Notes under the pieces: generated by a model
The model's input: the letters and a program-made list of their open reading frames with translations, nothing else
Told to the model about the DNA's origin: nothing
The model's database searches: none
Part shown: positions 36,038 through 44,747 of the stretch, in pieces
How positions within the stretch are numbered: the stretch's first letter is position 1
Layout of the letters: each line of letters begins with the position of its first letter
Position numbers and translations under genes: made by a program
Source of the DNA: Clostridium sp. chh4-2
Lineage (GTDB): Bacteria > Bacillota > Clostridia > Lachnospirales > Lachnospiraceae
Direction: 5' to 3'
Assembly (NCBI RefSeq): GCF_002899675.1
Contig: NZ_PKUU01000010.1
Span: 124,001 to 188,000 of the forward strand
Length of the DNA: 64,000 nt

Positions 36038-37660
36038 ATGAGGGTTTTAATTATCGGAGGCGTAGCAGCGGGAACTAAGGCGGCGGCCAAGCTGAAGAGA
36101 GAGGATCGAAGTGCAGAAGTTACCATTCTTACAAAAGGCAGCGATATCTCGTATGCCGGCTGCGGACTGCCCTATTATGTGGGAAATGTAATACAGCGGA
36201 AAGACCAGCTGATTGTAAATACGCCTGAAAGCTTCAGCGGCCTGACCGGGGTTACTGTGCTCACCGGAATGGAAGCGGTGGCTGTAAACCGGGAGCAGAA
36301 GACGGTGACGGCCGTATCGGAGAAAACGCAGGAAAAGAGCGTATTCGCCTATGATAAATTGGTGATAGCATCCGGGGCATCTCCGGTAAAATTGCCTGTA
36401 GAAGGGGTGAATTTGCCGGGAGTGTACTTTATGCGGACGCCTGATGATGCGGCTGCACTTAAAGAAGCCGTGGAAGCGGGCAAAATTAAGCGGGCAGTGG
36501 TGGCCGGCGGAGGGTTTATCGGCCTTGAAATTGCGGAAAATCTGGCGGCTCAGGGCGTGAAGGTATCGGTTTTGGAGATGGCTGATCACATTTTACCGGG
36601 TTTTGATCCTGAGATGGCCGCTTATGTGGAACGGCATCTGGCGGATAAGGGAATCATGGCATTTACCGGAACAAAATTGGTGGGTATTCTGGGCAGCGGT
36701 CATGTGGAAAAGGTTCAGACCGGAAAACGGGCCATGAAGGCGGATGCGGTAATTCTATCCGTGGGAATACGGGCTAATACAGGCTTTTTGGAAGGAACAG
36801 GCATTGAATTGATGCCGGATAAAACCGTGAAGGTGGATAGCCGGATGAGAACCAATGATCCCGATATCTATGCGTTGGGAGACTGTGCCTGCGTATCAAA
36901 TATGATTACAGGAGATGCTCAATGGTCTCCGATGGGCTCTTCCGCCAATATAGAAGGAAGGCTGGCTGCCAGAGTCATTGCGGGAAAAGAAGGAAGCTAT
37001 GCAGGAGTATTAGGAACGGCTGTATGCAAACTGCCTGAATTAAATGTGGGGCGGACCGGTATGACGGAATCGCAGGCTGCGGCGGCAGGATACCATCCGG
37101 TGAGCGTGGTAGGCGTAGTGGATGATAAGGCGCATTATTATCCCGACGCATCCTTTTTCATCATTAAAATGACGGCAGATCAGAAAACCGCTAAACTTTT
37201 GGGCATTCAGGTGCTGGGAAAGGGCGCGGCAGATAAAATCGTGGATATAGCTGCGACGGCGATCTCATTGAAGGCTGATTTGTACCAGCTTTCCAATCTG
37301 GATTTGGCGTATGCGCCGCCTTTTTCCACGGCGATCCATCCATTTGAGCACATGGTAAATATTCTTTTGAATAAGATGGAAGGCGAATTTGAGACAATTA
37401 CGCCTTCCGGGTACATAAATGGAGAGGCGGATGGTTACCGGATCGTGGACGCTTCCCTGCAGCCATCCATTGACGGTGCGGATTATGTAAACTTGTCTAA
37501 GGTTACAGGGGTAATGACTGAATTCGGACCGGATGAAAAACTGCTTTTGGTGTGTGCAAAAGGCAAACGGGCCTATATGCTTCAAAACCGCCTGAAATAT
37601 TATGGTTATACAGGGACAAAGGTGCTTGAGGGCGGTTTGACGTTCAATGAATTAAAATAG
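36038..37660 (+). CDS. CoA-disulfide-reductase-like flavoprotein with rhodanese domain
   Basis: A 540-aa fusion from ATG 36038 (AGAAAGAAGG upstream; TTG 36032 is less well spaced). The FAD/NAD(P) reductase part starts RVLIIGGVAAGTKAA, has the single redox Cys42 in SYAGCGLPYYVGN, and a second dinucleotide site VVAGGGFIGLEIAENL. The C-terminal rhodanese-like domain (about 455-540) keeps a Cys506 in LVCAKGKRAY. Such fusions reduce CoA disulfide, persulfide or polysulfide. Its neighbour is a sirohaem reductase, suggesting sulfur redox work. Confidence 0.85.
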   Translation: MRVLIIGGVAAGTKAAAKLKREDRSAEVTILTKGSDISYAGCGLPYYVGNVIQRKDQLIVNTPESFSGLTGVTVLTGMEAVAVNREQKTVTAVSEKTQEKSVFAYDKLVIASGASPVKLPVEGVNLPGVYFMRTPDDAAALKEAVEAGKIKRAVVAGGGFIGLEIAENLAAQGVKVSVLEMADHILPGFDPEMAAYVERHLADKGIMAFTGTKLVGILGSGHVEKVQTGKRAMKADAVILSVGIRANTGFLEGTGIELMPDKTVKVDSRMRTNDPDIYALGDCACVSNMITGDAQWSPMGSSANIEGRLAARVIAGKEGSYAGVLGTAVCKLPELNVGRTGMTESQAAAAGYHPVSVVGVVDDKAHYYPDASFFIIKMTADQKTAKLLGIQVLGKGAADKIVDIAATAISLKADLYQLSNLDLAYAPPFSTAIHPFEHMVNILLNKMEGEFETITPSGYINGEADGYRIVDASLQPSIDGADYVNLSKVTGVMTEFGPDEKLLLVCAKGKRAYMLQNRLKYYGYTGTKVLEGGLTFNELK

Positions 37661-37675
37661 TAGGAGGAATTGAGA

Positions 37676-38629
37676 ATGGCTGCATTAACTGTGAACGCCG
37701 AAGATGAAAAAAGGGTGAAAGCATTAGGCTTTTTAAACAATAAAGGAACGGATAATTTTTCCGCCAGAATCATTACGGTAAACGGCAAAATTACAGCGGA
37801 TCAGCAGCAGTGCATCGCTGAAGCGGCACGGCTGTACGGCAACGGAAACATCACCTTTACCACACGGCTGACGCTGGAGGTACAGGGCGTTGCATATGAT
37901 AAAATAGAGGATTTTCGGACCTATATCGCAAAAGCCGGACTGGAGACCGGAGGAACCGGGTCTAAGGTCCGCCCGGTAGTATCCTGTAAGGGAACCACCT
38001 GCCAGTATGGGCTGATTGACACATTCGCTCTTTCTGAGGAGATCCATAAGAGATTCTATAAAGGATACAGCGGTGTAAAACTTCCGCATAAGTTTAAAAT
38101 TGCGGTGGGAGGCTGCCCGAATAACTGTGTGAAACCTAACTTAAATGATTTGGGAATCATCGGACAGAGAATACCTGAATTCGATGAGGATTACTGCAAT
38201 GGATGTGTAAAATGTGCGGTAGAGGAAGCATGTCCTGTTAAAGCTGCAAAACTGGAAGATGATTTACTGCATATTGACCGGGAAATGTGCAATAACTGCG
38301 GACGGTGCATCGGCAAATGCAATTTTGATGCGATTGAAGACGGTGTGACGGGATATAAGATCTATTTAGGCGGCATGTGGGGCAAGCGTGTTCAGCATGG
38401 AAGAGAGCTGAACAGGATATTTACAGATGAAGAAGAAGCGCTGGAAACGATTGAAAAAGTAATTTTATTCTATCGGGAACAGGGAAAGACAGGGGAACGG
38501 TTTGCCCAGACGATTCAGAGAATTGGCTTTGAAAATGTGGAGAGAGAGATTTTGGGAAAGGATATTCTGGAGAGAAAACAGGAGATTCTGGATGCGAAGC
38601 TTCATGAAGTTGGCGGAGCGACCTGTTAA
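37676..38629 (+). CDS. Small sirohaem/4Fe-4S reductase with ferredoxin domain
   Basis: A 317-aa protein of the nitrite/sulfite reductase half-domain type. Sirohaem-4Fe4S ligands are SCKGTTC (a C-x4-C spacing instead of the common C-x5-C) and GGCPNNC. Two ferredoxin clusters follow: CNGCVKCAVEEACP and CNNCGRCIGKCNFDAI. This layout resembles AsrC-like anaerobic sulfite reductase subunits and small clostridial homologues. It would take electrons through the ferredoxin part for a six-electron reduction of sulfite (or nitrite); the upstream flavoprotein may be its partner. ATG 37676 follows AGGAGG. Confidence 0.82.
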   Translation: MAALTVNAEDEKRVKALGFLNNKGTDNFSARIITVNGKITADQQQCIAEAARLYGNGNITFTTRLTLEVQGVAYDKIEDFRTYIAKAGLETGGTGSKVRPVVSCKGTTCQYGLIDTFALSEEIHKRFYKGYSGVKLPHKFKIAVGGCPNNCVKPNLNDLGIIGQRIPEFDEDYCNGCVKCAVEEACPVKAAKLEDDLLHIDREMCNNCGRCIGKCNFDAIEDGVTGYKIYLGGMWGKRVQHGRELNRIFTDEEEALETIEKVILFYREQGKTGERFAQTIQRIGFENVEREILGKDILERKQEILDAKLHEVGGATC

Positions 38630-38649
38630 GCTGTTTTTTTTACATCGGG

Positions 38650-38679
38650 CCTCAAGGCATTTTTGAAAATGCCTTGAGG
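38650..38679 (+). terminator. Hairpin after the sirohaem reductase gene
   Basis: A perfect 14-bp stem, CCTCAAGGCATTTT (38650-38663) with its complement (38666-38679), 21 bases after the stop. Its core AAGGCATTTTT recurs in the larger palindrome just downstream. Confidence 0.75.
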
Positions 38680-38680
38680 A

Positions 38681-38732
38681 TTAAAGTAAAACGTGAAGGC
38701 ATTTTTAAAAATGCCTTCACGTTTTACTTTAA
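38681..38732. terminator. 52-bp perfect palindrome, bidirectional terminator
   Basis: Both 26-base arms (38681-38706 and 38707-38732) are exact complements with no spacer. It lies between convergent genes, and the LysR stop codon (38724-38726) is inside it. A/T-rich ends give U-runs in both transcripts. Confidence 0.85.
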
Positions 38733-39713
38733 TTGTCTATGGTCGGCCATAAGAGCAGGCAGAACCCTGACATTCCGCACAATCAATTCCGGCGTAGTTT
38801 CAATGACCCTTTTAGTCAGATTTATAAAATTGATTAAAGGCGGCGTCAAAATTCTGTTCTTTCTGTAAGCTACAACTAATTTTCTCGTTAAAACCGGGTT
38901 ATCCAAGGAAAAACAGGCCACCTTATCGGGAATGCCCAATCGGATCGGCGTCACGCATGGAGACACGGCCAATCCGTCTCCCACGGAAACCAGCCTGACC
39001 ACTGTTTCATGTCTGTACAATTCTCTATGAATATTATATTTGATACCGTGACGTTCCAAAAGGTATTCCGTTATTCTTCTCATGCCGCTTCCCGGCGCCA
39101 CAATCAGAAAGTCCTGATTGTTTAAAAGCTTTTCCGATATGAGATAAGGGGTCCAGGGGCTGTTTTGGGACAGGTCGAACTGGGAGGAAAATTCTGAATC
39201 CCTGGCTGAGATAATAATGAGCGGATCATCCGCTAAAACTTCAAAGTCAATTTCCGGCGTTCCAACCGGAAGGGTATAAAAGCTTATATCAATCTGGCCG
39301 GAAAGCATCTTTTCTTCCAGCACATTGCTGTGTCCTTCGATCACTTTAACATCGATCTGAGGATAGGCTTTGGAAAATGCGGGAAGAAGGTGAGGCAGCC
39401 ATCTGGCGCCGCGTTCTCCCGGGATGCCCAGGACTAACTGGCTCTTTTCCAATGTGGCGATGGCGCGCATTTCGTCTTCCAGATAATCGTTGAGTTCCAG
39501 CATTTTTTTTGCCTGTGCTAGAAAAAATTCACCAGCGTAGGTCAGCTTAATCGGAGATACCGTGCGGTCGAATAATGGAAGACCCAGATGTTCTTCCAGC
39601 AGATTGATGGATTTTGTCAGCGCAGGCTGGGAGATATAAAGGGATTCTGCCGCCCGGGACATATTTTTATGTTCTGCCACCGCAATCACGTAACGGAAAT
39701 GGTTAATATTCAT
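38724..39713 (-). CDS. LysR-family regulator, divergent from the C45 hydrolase operon
   Basis: A 329-aa LysR regulator. HTH: MSRAAESLYISQPALTKSIN. The effector domain includes LVLGIPGERGARWLPHLLPA, PQIDVKVIEGHSN and VAPGSGMRRITEYLLERHG. Good ribosome site (GAGGTGA) before ATG 39713. It reads away from the hydrolase and ABC genes across a 171-base gap holding palindromes and repeats, so it probably controls them. Ligand unknown. Confidence 0.88.
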   Translation of the reverse strand: MNINHFRYVIAVAEHKNMSRAAESLYISQPALTKSINLLEEHLGLPLFDRTVSPIKLTYAGEFFLAQAKKMLELNDYLEDEMRAIATLEKSQLVLGIPGERGARWLPHLLPAFSKAYPQIDVKVIEGHSNVLEEKMLSGQIDISFYTLPVGTPEIDFEVLADDPLIIISARDSEFSSQFDLSQNSPWTPYLISEKLLNNQDFLIVAPGSGMRRITEYLLERHGIKYNIHRELYRHETVVRLVSVGDGLAVSPCVTPIRLGIPDKVACFSLDNPVLTRKLVVAYRKNRILTPPLINFINLTKRVIETTPELIVRNVRVLPALMADHRQLK

Positions 39714-39773
39714 TAGTTATCACCTCGTAAACATATTATAACAAAAAGTTATCGTTATGTAAAATGTTTGATA

Positions 39774-39828
39774 TTAGACGGCTGAAGAAATTATAAGTAT
39801 ACTTATCGTAAAGTATTTAGACGTCTGA
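39774..39828 (+). promoter_or_regulatory. Candidate LysR operator region
   Basis: A 14-bp palindrome ATAAGTATACTTAT (39793-39806) is flanked by direct repeats TTAGACGGCTGA (39774-39785) and TTAGACGTCTGA (39817-39828) spaced 43 bases, about four helix turns. It lies in the divergent gap between the LysR gene and the hydrolases. Confidence 0.45.
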
Positions 39829-39884
39829 TAAATGGTTAAAACAATGGAAGGTATTGCTATCTTTTTGGAAAGGAGTGGAATTGT

Positions 39885-40940
39885 ATGAGAGAATTTCCAT
39901 ATATTAAAATCGATGCGCCAACCCCTTATGAGAGAGGCGTCCAGTATGGGAAACAGGCAAAGATACAGATATTAAAGGCCAGGGAACATTATAAATCTTA
40001 TTTTGGCGGCAGGGGAGATGAGTGGGATTCGGTATGCAGATTTGCGCTGAGGTACTCCGAGATGTTAGAGGAGGCATTTCCTGATTTATTGGAGGAAGCG
40101 AGAGGGATTGCCAAAGGTGCTGAAGTTGAATTCGCTGATATCATGGTGATTAACTGTCGGTATGAGATGAGCAAATTCCCGAAAGTGCCTGAATGCACTA
40201 CCGGAGCTGCGTTGGCCGGAAGCACAGAAGAAAAGTGTACCTATTCATTTAAAAATTGGGATTTTTCTAAAGGAGTTTTGGATCATGTAGTGATCCTCCA
40301 TATTATTACAGAAGACGGAACCAGAATTATGGGATTGACGGAAGCAGGGCAGATGATTCGGGACGGCTTTAACAATTACGGCCTCTCTATCGGAACGAAT
40401 AACCTGCAGTCGGTTCATGATCATTCCGGGTTTGGAATACCGGTTACATTTCTGCGGAGAAAAATACTCATGTGCAGAAATTTTGCAGATGCAGAAAAGC
40501 TGATTAAAGAAGCGGTCCGTACGGTTTCCAACAATATTCTTCTGACAGATGCAAAAGGCGGCCAGGCAAAAGATTTTGAGTGGCATCCCCTTGGCGTAAA
40601 TGAATTGGAACCTCAGGACGATATCCTGACTCATGCAAATCATTTTGTAGAAACGCCTGAACTGGATGCTTTGGCGGGAAGGCCTAAAAACAGGGATACA
40701 AGACTTCGCAGCCTGCTGATGAAGCGCTACGGGCACATTACTCCGGAATATATCATGGAGTGTATGAAGGATCATGAATATTATCCGCTTTCCATTTGCG
40801 GCCATCCCACATCGGATGATAACGAATACACAAAGGACCGTATGACCGTGTCGTCTATGATCGTGGATTTTGATCATTCCTGCGCCTATATCTGTGCAGG
40901 TCCGCCATGTGAAGGCGAATATAAGAAATATAACCTTTAG
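39885..40940 (+). CDS. C45-family Ntn hydrolase (acyl-CoA:6-APA acyltransferase-like), first copy
   Basis: A 351-aa protein of the AAT/C45 type. The probable nucleophile is C104 in PECTTGAALAG, at the place of Cys103 in fungal isopenicillin N acyltransferase; FKNWDF, GLTEAGQM and GLSIGTNNLQ follow, as expected for the Ntn core. The residue before the Cys is Glu, not Gly, so self-cleavage may differ from the classical Gly-Cys case. The N-terminal GVQYGKQAKIQI is typical of the family. Such enzymes hydrolyse or transfer N-acyl amides. No signal peptide, so cytosolic. Confidence 0.8.
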   Translation: MREFPYIKIDAPTPYERGVQYGKQAKIQILKAREHYKSYFGGRGDEWDSVCRFALRYSEMLEEAFPDLLEEARGIAKGAEVEFADIMVINCRYEMSKFPKVPECTTGAALAGSTEEKCTYSFKNWDFSKGVLDHVVILHIITEDGTRIMGLTEAGQMIRDGFNNYGLSIGTNNLQSVHDHSGFGIPVTFLRRKILMCRNFADAEKLIKEAVRTVSNNILLTDAKGGQAKDFEWHPLGVNELEPQDDILTHANHFVETPELDALAGRPKNRDTRLRSLLMKRYGHITPEYIMECMKDHEYYPLSICGHPTSDDNEYTKDRMTVSSMIVDFDHSCAYICAGPPCEGEYKKYNL

Positions 40941-40954
40941 AAGGAGCAGATATT

Positions 40955-42133
40955 ATGTTTAGTCAAATGAACTATGAAAACGGAAAGAAGACCGGGAAAC
41001 AGTGTGCAGATTCGATTGCTGAAAATATACGTGTTTTCTTCCGGACGGCAGAAGCTGCCGGATACTCGGAAGAGGCGATTCATATTCAAGCCGAATTCAT
41101 GAAAAAGGATCTTTCACCGTCCAGGTATGAAGAGGTGCGGGGGATTGCAGAAGGGGCCAAGGTGGACTTTGGCCGGCTTTTGGCCTATAACCTGCTTCAG
41201 CAGAAGATTCTTCCGGAGGGATGCACGGTGTTCTTTGCGGCAGGCAGCTCCAGCAGTACCGGGGCTACTATAATCGGGAAAAACAGTGATAAAGGCGGAG
41301 ATGAATTATTTACTGGAAAAAATTGCTATAAATTACATGAAATTAACGTGGTATCATATTTTGAAAATGAGGATGGAAGCCACATTGTCGGCGTATCGGC
41401 GGCGGGCACAACGGGCATTAAAATGGGGCTGAACAGCCATGGGGTAGCGGCTGCAACCAATTTTGGATATTCCTCTGAAATTAAAAGAAAAAGTCTGTCT
41501 ACCGAGGATAAATTTGCAGGTGACAGAGCGCAGATCGCCAGAGATGCGCTGCAGCATAAAACAGCTCTTGAGGCGGCACAGTATGCGGCCTCAAGGCTGA
41601 TAGCCCGGCCCATGGCTTCCAGCGGGATTCTGGAATTTGCGGATGCCGATGAAGTTTATATTGTGGAAAATGCATATGAATATGTGGCAGTCAATAAGAT
41701 CACCAATGCGGTGGATTCCAGGTCAAACTACTTCGTTACGCTTGATAAGCTCAATGAGCCTGGAAATGCGTCCTGCTATTGCAGATATCACAGAAGCCAG
41801 AAAATGCTGGCCGAAGTGGAGGGGCACGTAACGGTTGATGATTTAAAACAAATTTCAATGGATCACCACGACGGAACCGGATCAGTTGGAATTTGCCGCC
41901 ATCTGGACGGAATTCAAAGCTCCACCCAGTCTTCCGCCATTATGGAATTAAATAGGGAGCATCCGGAGAAATCTCTGATTCATGTGGCCTTGGGCAAACC
42001 TTGCAATGCTTGGCGAAACGAAGACGGCCATGTCACAATTTCAATGGATATGAAGAGAGAAGAGCTTCCGGAAGAGTTTTTATGCGGAGAGCCATATAAA
42101 AAATATTGTATGGCAGAACCAATTTTTAACTAA
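40955..42133 (+). CDS. C45-family Ntn hydrolase, second copy
   Basis: A 392-aa protein related to the preceding gene. It has a classical Gly-Cys pair, G89-C90 (LPEGCTVFFAAG), with ATIIGKNSDKGGDE, VGVSAAGTTGIKMGLNSHGV and AAATNFG completing the Ntn core. An amidase or acyltransferase is predicted; autoproteolysis before C90 would expose the N-terminal nucleophile. Fourteen bases after the first copy and 45 before the ABC binding protein, so all are one operon and the imported solute is probably its substrate. Confidence 0.8.
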   Translation: MFSQMNYENGKKTGKQCADSIAENIRVFFRTAEAAGYSEEAIHIQAEFMKKDLSPSRYEEVRGIAEGAKVDFGRLLAYNLLQQKILPEGCTVFFAAGSSSSTGATIIGKNSDKGGDELFTGKNCYKLHEINVVSYFENEDGSHIVGVSAAGTTGIKMGLNSHGVAAATNFGYSSEIKRKSLSTEDKFAGDRAQIARDALQHKTALEAAQYAASRLIARPMASSGILEFADADEVYIVENAYEYVAVNKITNAVDSRSNYFVTLDKLNEPGNASCYCRYHRSQKMLAEVEGHVTVDDLKQISMDHHDGTGSVGICRHLDGIQSSTQSSAIMELNREHPEKSLIHVALGKPCNAWRNEDGHVTISMDMKREELPEEFLCGEPYKKYCMAEPIFN

Positions 42134-42178
42134 TATACAAAATATGAAAAAGCTAATGTAAAAAAAGGAGGAGTACTT

Positions 42179-43762
42179 ATGAAGTTAAGATTATTGGCAT
42201 TAACATGTTCAGCAGCTATTGCATTTTCTCTTATGGGATGCGGTTCCGGCAAAGGCGCAGCAGAATCGCCTGCCGTACAAACTTCGGCAGAGAAAACAGG
42301 GGAAACATCGGCCGCGGCTCCGGCGGAAAAACCCTCTTCGGATGCAAAAGTCCAGGAATCCGTTGTGGTGGGAATAAAAGCGCAGATAACCAGTATGGAT
42401 GTACAGAGTGTCAGCAATGTTGCTCATAATATTCCATATAAGCTGACACATTCCACATTGGTAACGATGAATCTGGACACAGGTGAAATTCTTCCTGATC
42501 TGGCAGAAAGCTGGGAGTGGACAGACGACAGGACCATAGAATTTAAACTCAGGGAAGACGCAAAGTTCCACAATGGAGAGCCGGTAACGGCGAGAGACGT
42601 TGTTTATACATTTGAAAGAGGAAGGGATGGAATTGCTTCTTCTAATAAGATGAAACCGGCAAAAGAAGTGGTTGAGGTGGATGAACATACGGTACGCATG
42701 GTATTGGATGCTCCTAACCAGGACTGGCTGGATACCATTTCCCTGCCTGTATTTTCCGTTTTATCAGAAAAAGCGCTACAGGATGATCCGGATAAGGGAT
42801 ATGAAATCGGGGCCGGCCCATACATGGTAAAGGAATTTGTCAGCAAGGATTATCTGGCGCTCACCCGGTTTGAAGATTATATGGACGGGCCGGTTCCTAC
42901 GGTTAACCTGACCCTGCGCTACATACCCGAAGCTTCTTCGCGGTTAATCGCCCTTCAGACAGGGGAGATTGATCTCTGCCAGGACCCTGATACCATTGAA
43001 CTGGATACGATTAAAAATGATACCAATCTCAGGCTGGTGGAATTTGAAGGAACAACCTGCCAGTTTTTCGCATTTAACTGCAAAAATGAACTGACCAGCA
43101 ATAAATATCTGCGCCAGGCCATTGCCTGTGCGGTAAATAAACAGGATATTATGGATGCCACCATCAATGGATATGGAACGATTGCTGATTCCTTCTGGGG
43201 ACCTACACAGTTCGGTTATGTTGAAAACTTTGAAACATGGCCTTATGATCTTGAAAAAGCGAAAGAACTGATGAAAGAAGCCGGCTTTGAAAATGGCGTG
43301 GATCTGGAGGTGACCGTAGCTTCCGGCGCCCGTGTTATTACGGCTGAAGTTTTACAGTCTCAGTTAAAGGAAATTGGCGTCAATGTAATTATCAATGAAG
43401 TGGATTCAGCGGCATTGACCAGTATTACAAATGAAGCGAGACATCAGGGACTGGTATACGGTTTAGGATTTAATACCGCCGGCGATGAAGTGAGACGTGT
43501 ATACGGAGAAGGCAGTTCCACCAACCGTTCCCACTATTATAATGAGAAAGTGGTGGAATTAATGGACAAGGCCGTTCAGGAATTCGATGAGAACAAGCGT
43601 CTGGACTACTATAAAGAGATTCAGGAAATTGCAAAAGAAGACATTCCGGTTATTCCTCTTTACTATGAGAAAAACTTCTGGGGAGTTAAAAAGAATGTAG
43701 GCGGTGTTACCTGGTATGGAAACTCCAATGTGGACTTGTCTACCGTTTATGTTGAGCAGTAA
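42179..43762 (+). CDS. Oligopeptide/dipeptide-type ABC transporter binding lipoprotein
   Basis: A 527-aa SBP_bac_5 (cluster C) receptor with lipobox LMGC (signal about 1-20), an Ala/Ser/Glu-rich linker, then DLAESWEWTDDRTIEFKLRE, GEPVTARDVVYTFERG, AGPYMVKEF and RQAIACAVNKQDI. Ligands of this class include peptides, nickel and glycosides. Two Ntn amidases precede it, so an amide-containing ligand is likely. Confidence 0.93.
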   Translation: MKLRLLALTCSAAIAFSLMGCGSGKGAAESPAVQTSAEKTGETSAAAPAEKPSSDAKVQESVVVGIKAQITSMDVQSVSNVAHNIPYKLTHSTLVTMNLDTGEILPDLAESWEWTDDRTIEFKLREDAKFHNGEPVTARDVVYTFERGRDGIASSNKMKPAKEVVEVDEHTVRMVLDAPNQDWLDTISLPVFSVLSEKALQDDPDKGYEIGAGPYMVKEFVSKDYLALTRFEDYMDGPVPTVNLTLRYIPEASSRLIALQTGEIDLCQDPDTIELDTIKNDTNLRLVEFEGTTCQFFAFNCKNELTSNKYLRQAIACAVNKQDIMDATINGYGTIADSFWGPTQFGYVENFETWPYDLEKAKELMKEAGFENGVDLEVTVASGARVITAEVLQSQLKEIGVNVIINEVDSAALTSITNEARHQGLVYGLGFNTAGDEVRRVYGEGSSTNRSHYYNEKVVELMDKAVQEFDENKRLDYYKEIQEIAKEDIPVIPLYYEKNFWGVKKNVGGVTWYGNSNVDLSTVYVEQ

Positions 43763-43796
43763 TTCAGGTTAAGAGGAAGTATGAAAGGAGCTTACG

Positions 43797-44747
43797 ATGT
43801 ATCGTTATGTGATTAAGCGTCTGCTCATGTTGATTCCGGTTATCATAGGTATCTCGTTTCTGGTCTATTTTGTAATAGATTTAGCTCCCGGAGATATTAT
43901 CAGCCAGATTGCATCTGAGGATGCAACTGTAGAGGAAATAGAGGAATTACGTGAGGAATATGGATTTAATAAGCCAATCATAGTCAGGTACGCGGAATAT
44001 ATGTCAGGTATGCTGCACGGCGATCTGGGCACTTCATATATTACCGGTGAACCTGTATTTGAAAGCTATATGAAACGACTGCCCAACACGCTGATTCTGG
44101 CCTTTGCCTCCATCCTGGTTTCGGTGGTCATATCAATTCCGCTGGGAATTATTTCTGCGGTTAACCAGGGAACATGGAAGGATAATGTGACCATGGTGGT
44201 GGCGCTGCTGGGGTTATCGATGCCCAACTTCTGGCTGGGACTTCTGCTCATTATATTATTTTCATTAAAATTGGGACTTCTTCCTTCCGGGGGCTACGGT
44301 ACCATAGCCCATATTATACTTCCTGCTATTACAGTGGGTACCGGGTTAACAGCTATGTTAACCCGTACTACCCGCTCTTCCATGCTGGATGTGATCCGTC
44401 AGGATTATCTGAGGACCGCCAGGTCCAAAGGAGTGCCGGAAAAGAGAGTGATTCATAAACATGCGTTAAAAAATGCTTTGATTCCCATAATCACCGTTAT
44501 CGGTACCCAGCTGGCGTCCTGCCTTGGCGGAGCGATCATAACGGAAACCGTTTTTGCATGGCCCGGAGTGGGACGGCTGATCCTGGATTCGGTTAATTCC
44601 AGGGATATTCCAATGGTTACGGGATGTATCATCATGAAAACCATTACCATCAGCCTCATTCTGCTGTGTGTGGATTTACTTTACGCGGTGGTGGACCCAA
44701 GAATCAAAGCACAGTATGCTGTGAAGGGAGGTAAGTCCCATGGATGA
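43797..44747 (+). CDS. ABC transporter permease, DppB type
   Basis: A 316-aa permease with six membrane helices, the DppB/OppB start MYRYVIKRLLMLIPVIIGIS, GDLGTSYITGEPV, and the EAA loop YLRTARSKGVPEKRVIHKHA that docks the ATPases. Overlaps the DppC gene by 8 bases, implying coupled translation. Confidence 0.94.
   Translation: MYRYVIKRLLMLIPVIIGISFLVYFVIDLAPGDIISQIASEDATVEEIEELREEYGFNKPIIVRYAEYMSGMLHGDLGTSYITGEPVFESYMKRLPNTLILAFASILVSVVISIPLGIISAVNQGTWKDNVTMVVALLGLSMPNFWLGLLLIILFSLKLGLLPSGGYGTIAHIILPAITVGTGLTAMLTRTTRSSMLDVIRQDYLRTARSKGVPEKRVIHKHALKNALIPIITVIGTQLASCLGGAIITETVFAWPGVGRLILDSVNSRDIPMVTGCIIMKTITISLILLCVDLLYAVVDPRIKAQYAVKGGKSHG

Noticed and set aside
42209-42688. Minus-strand frame of 159 codons over the ABC receptor gene
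   Set aside because: Shadow of the binding-protein gene; Cys/His/Arg-rich composition typical of antisense reading.
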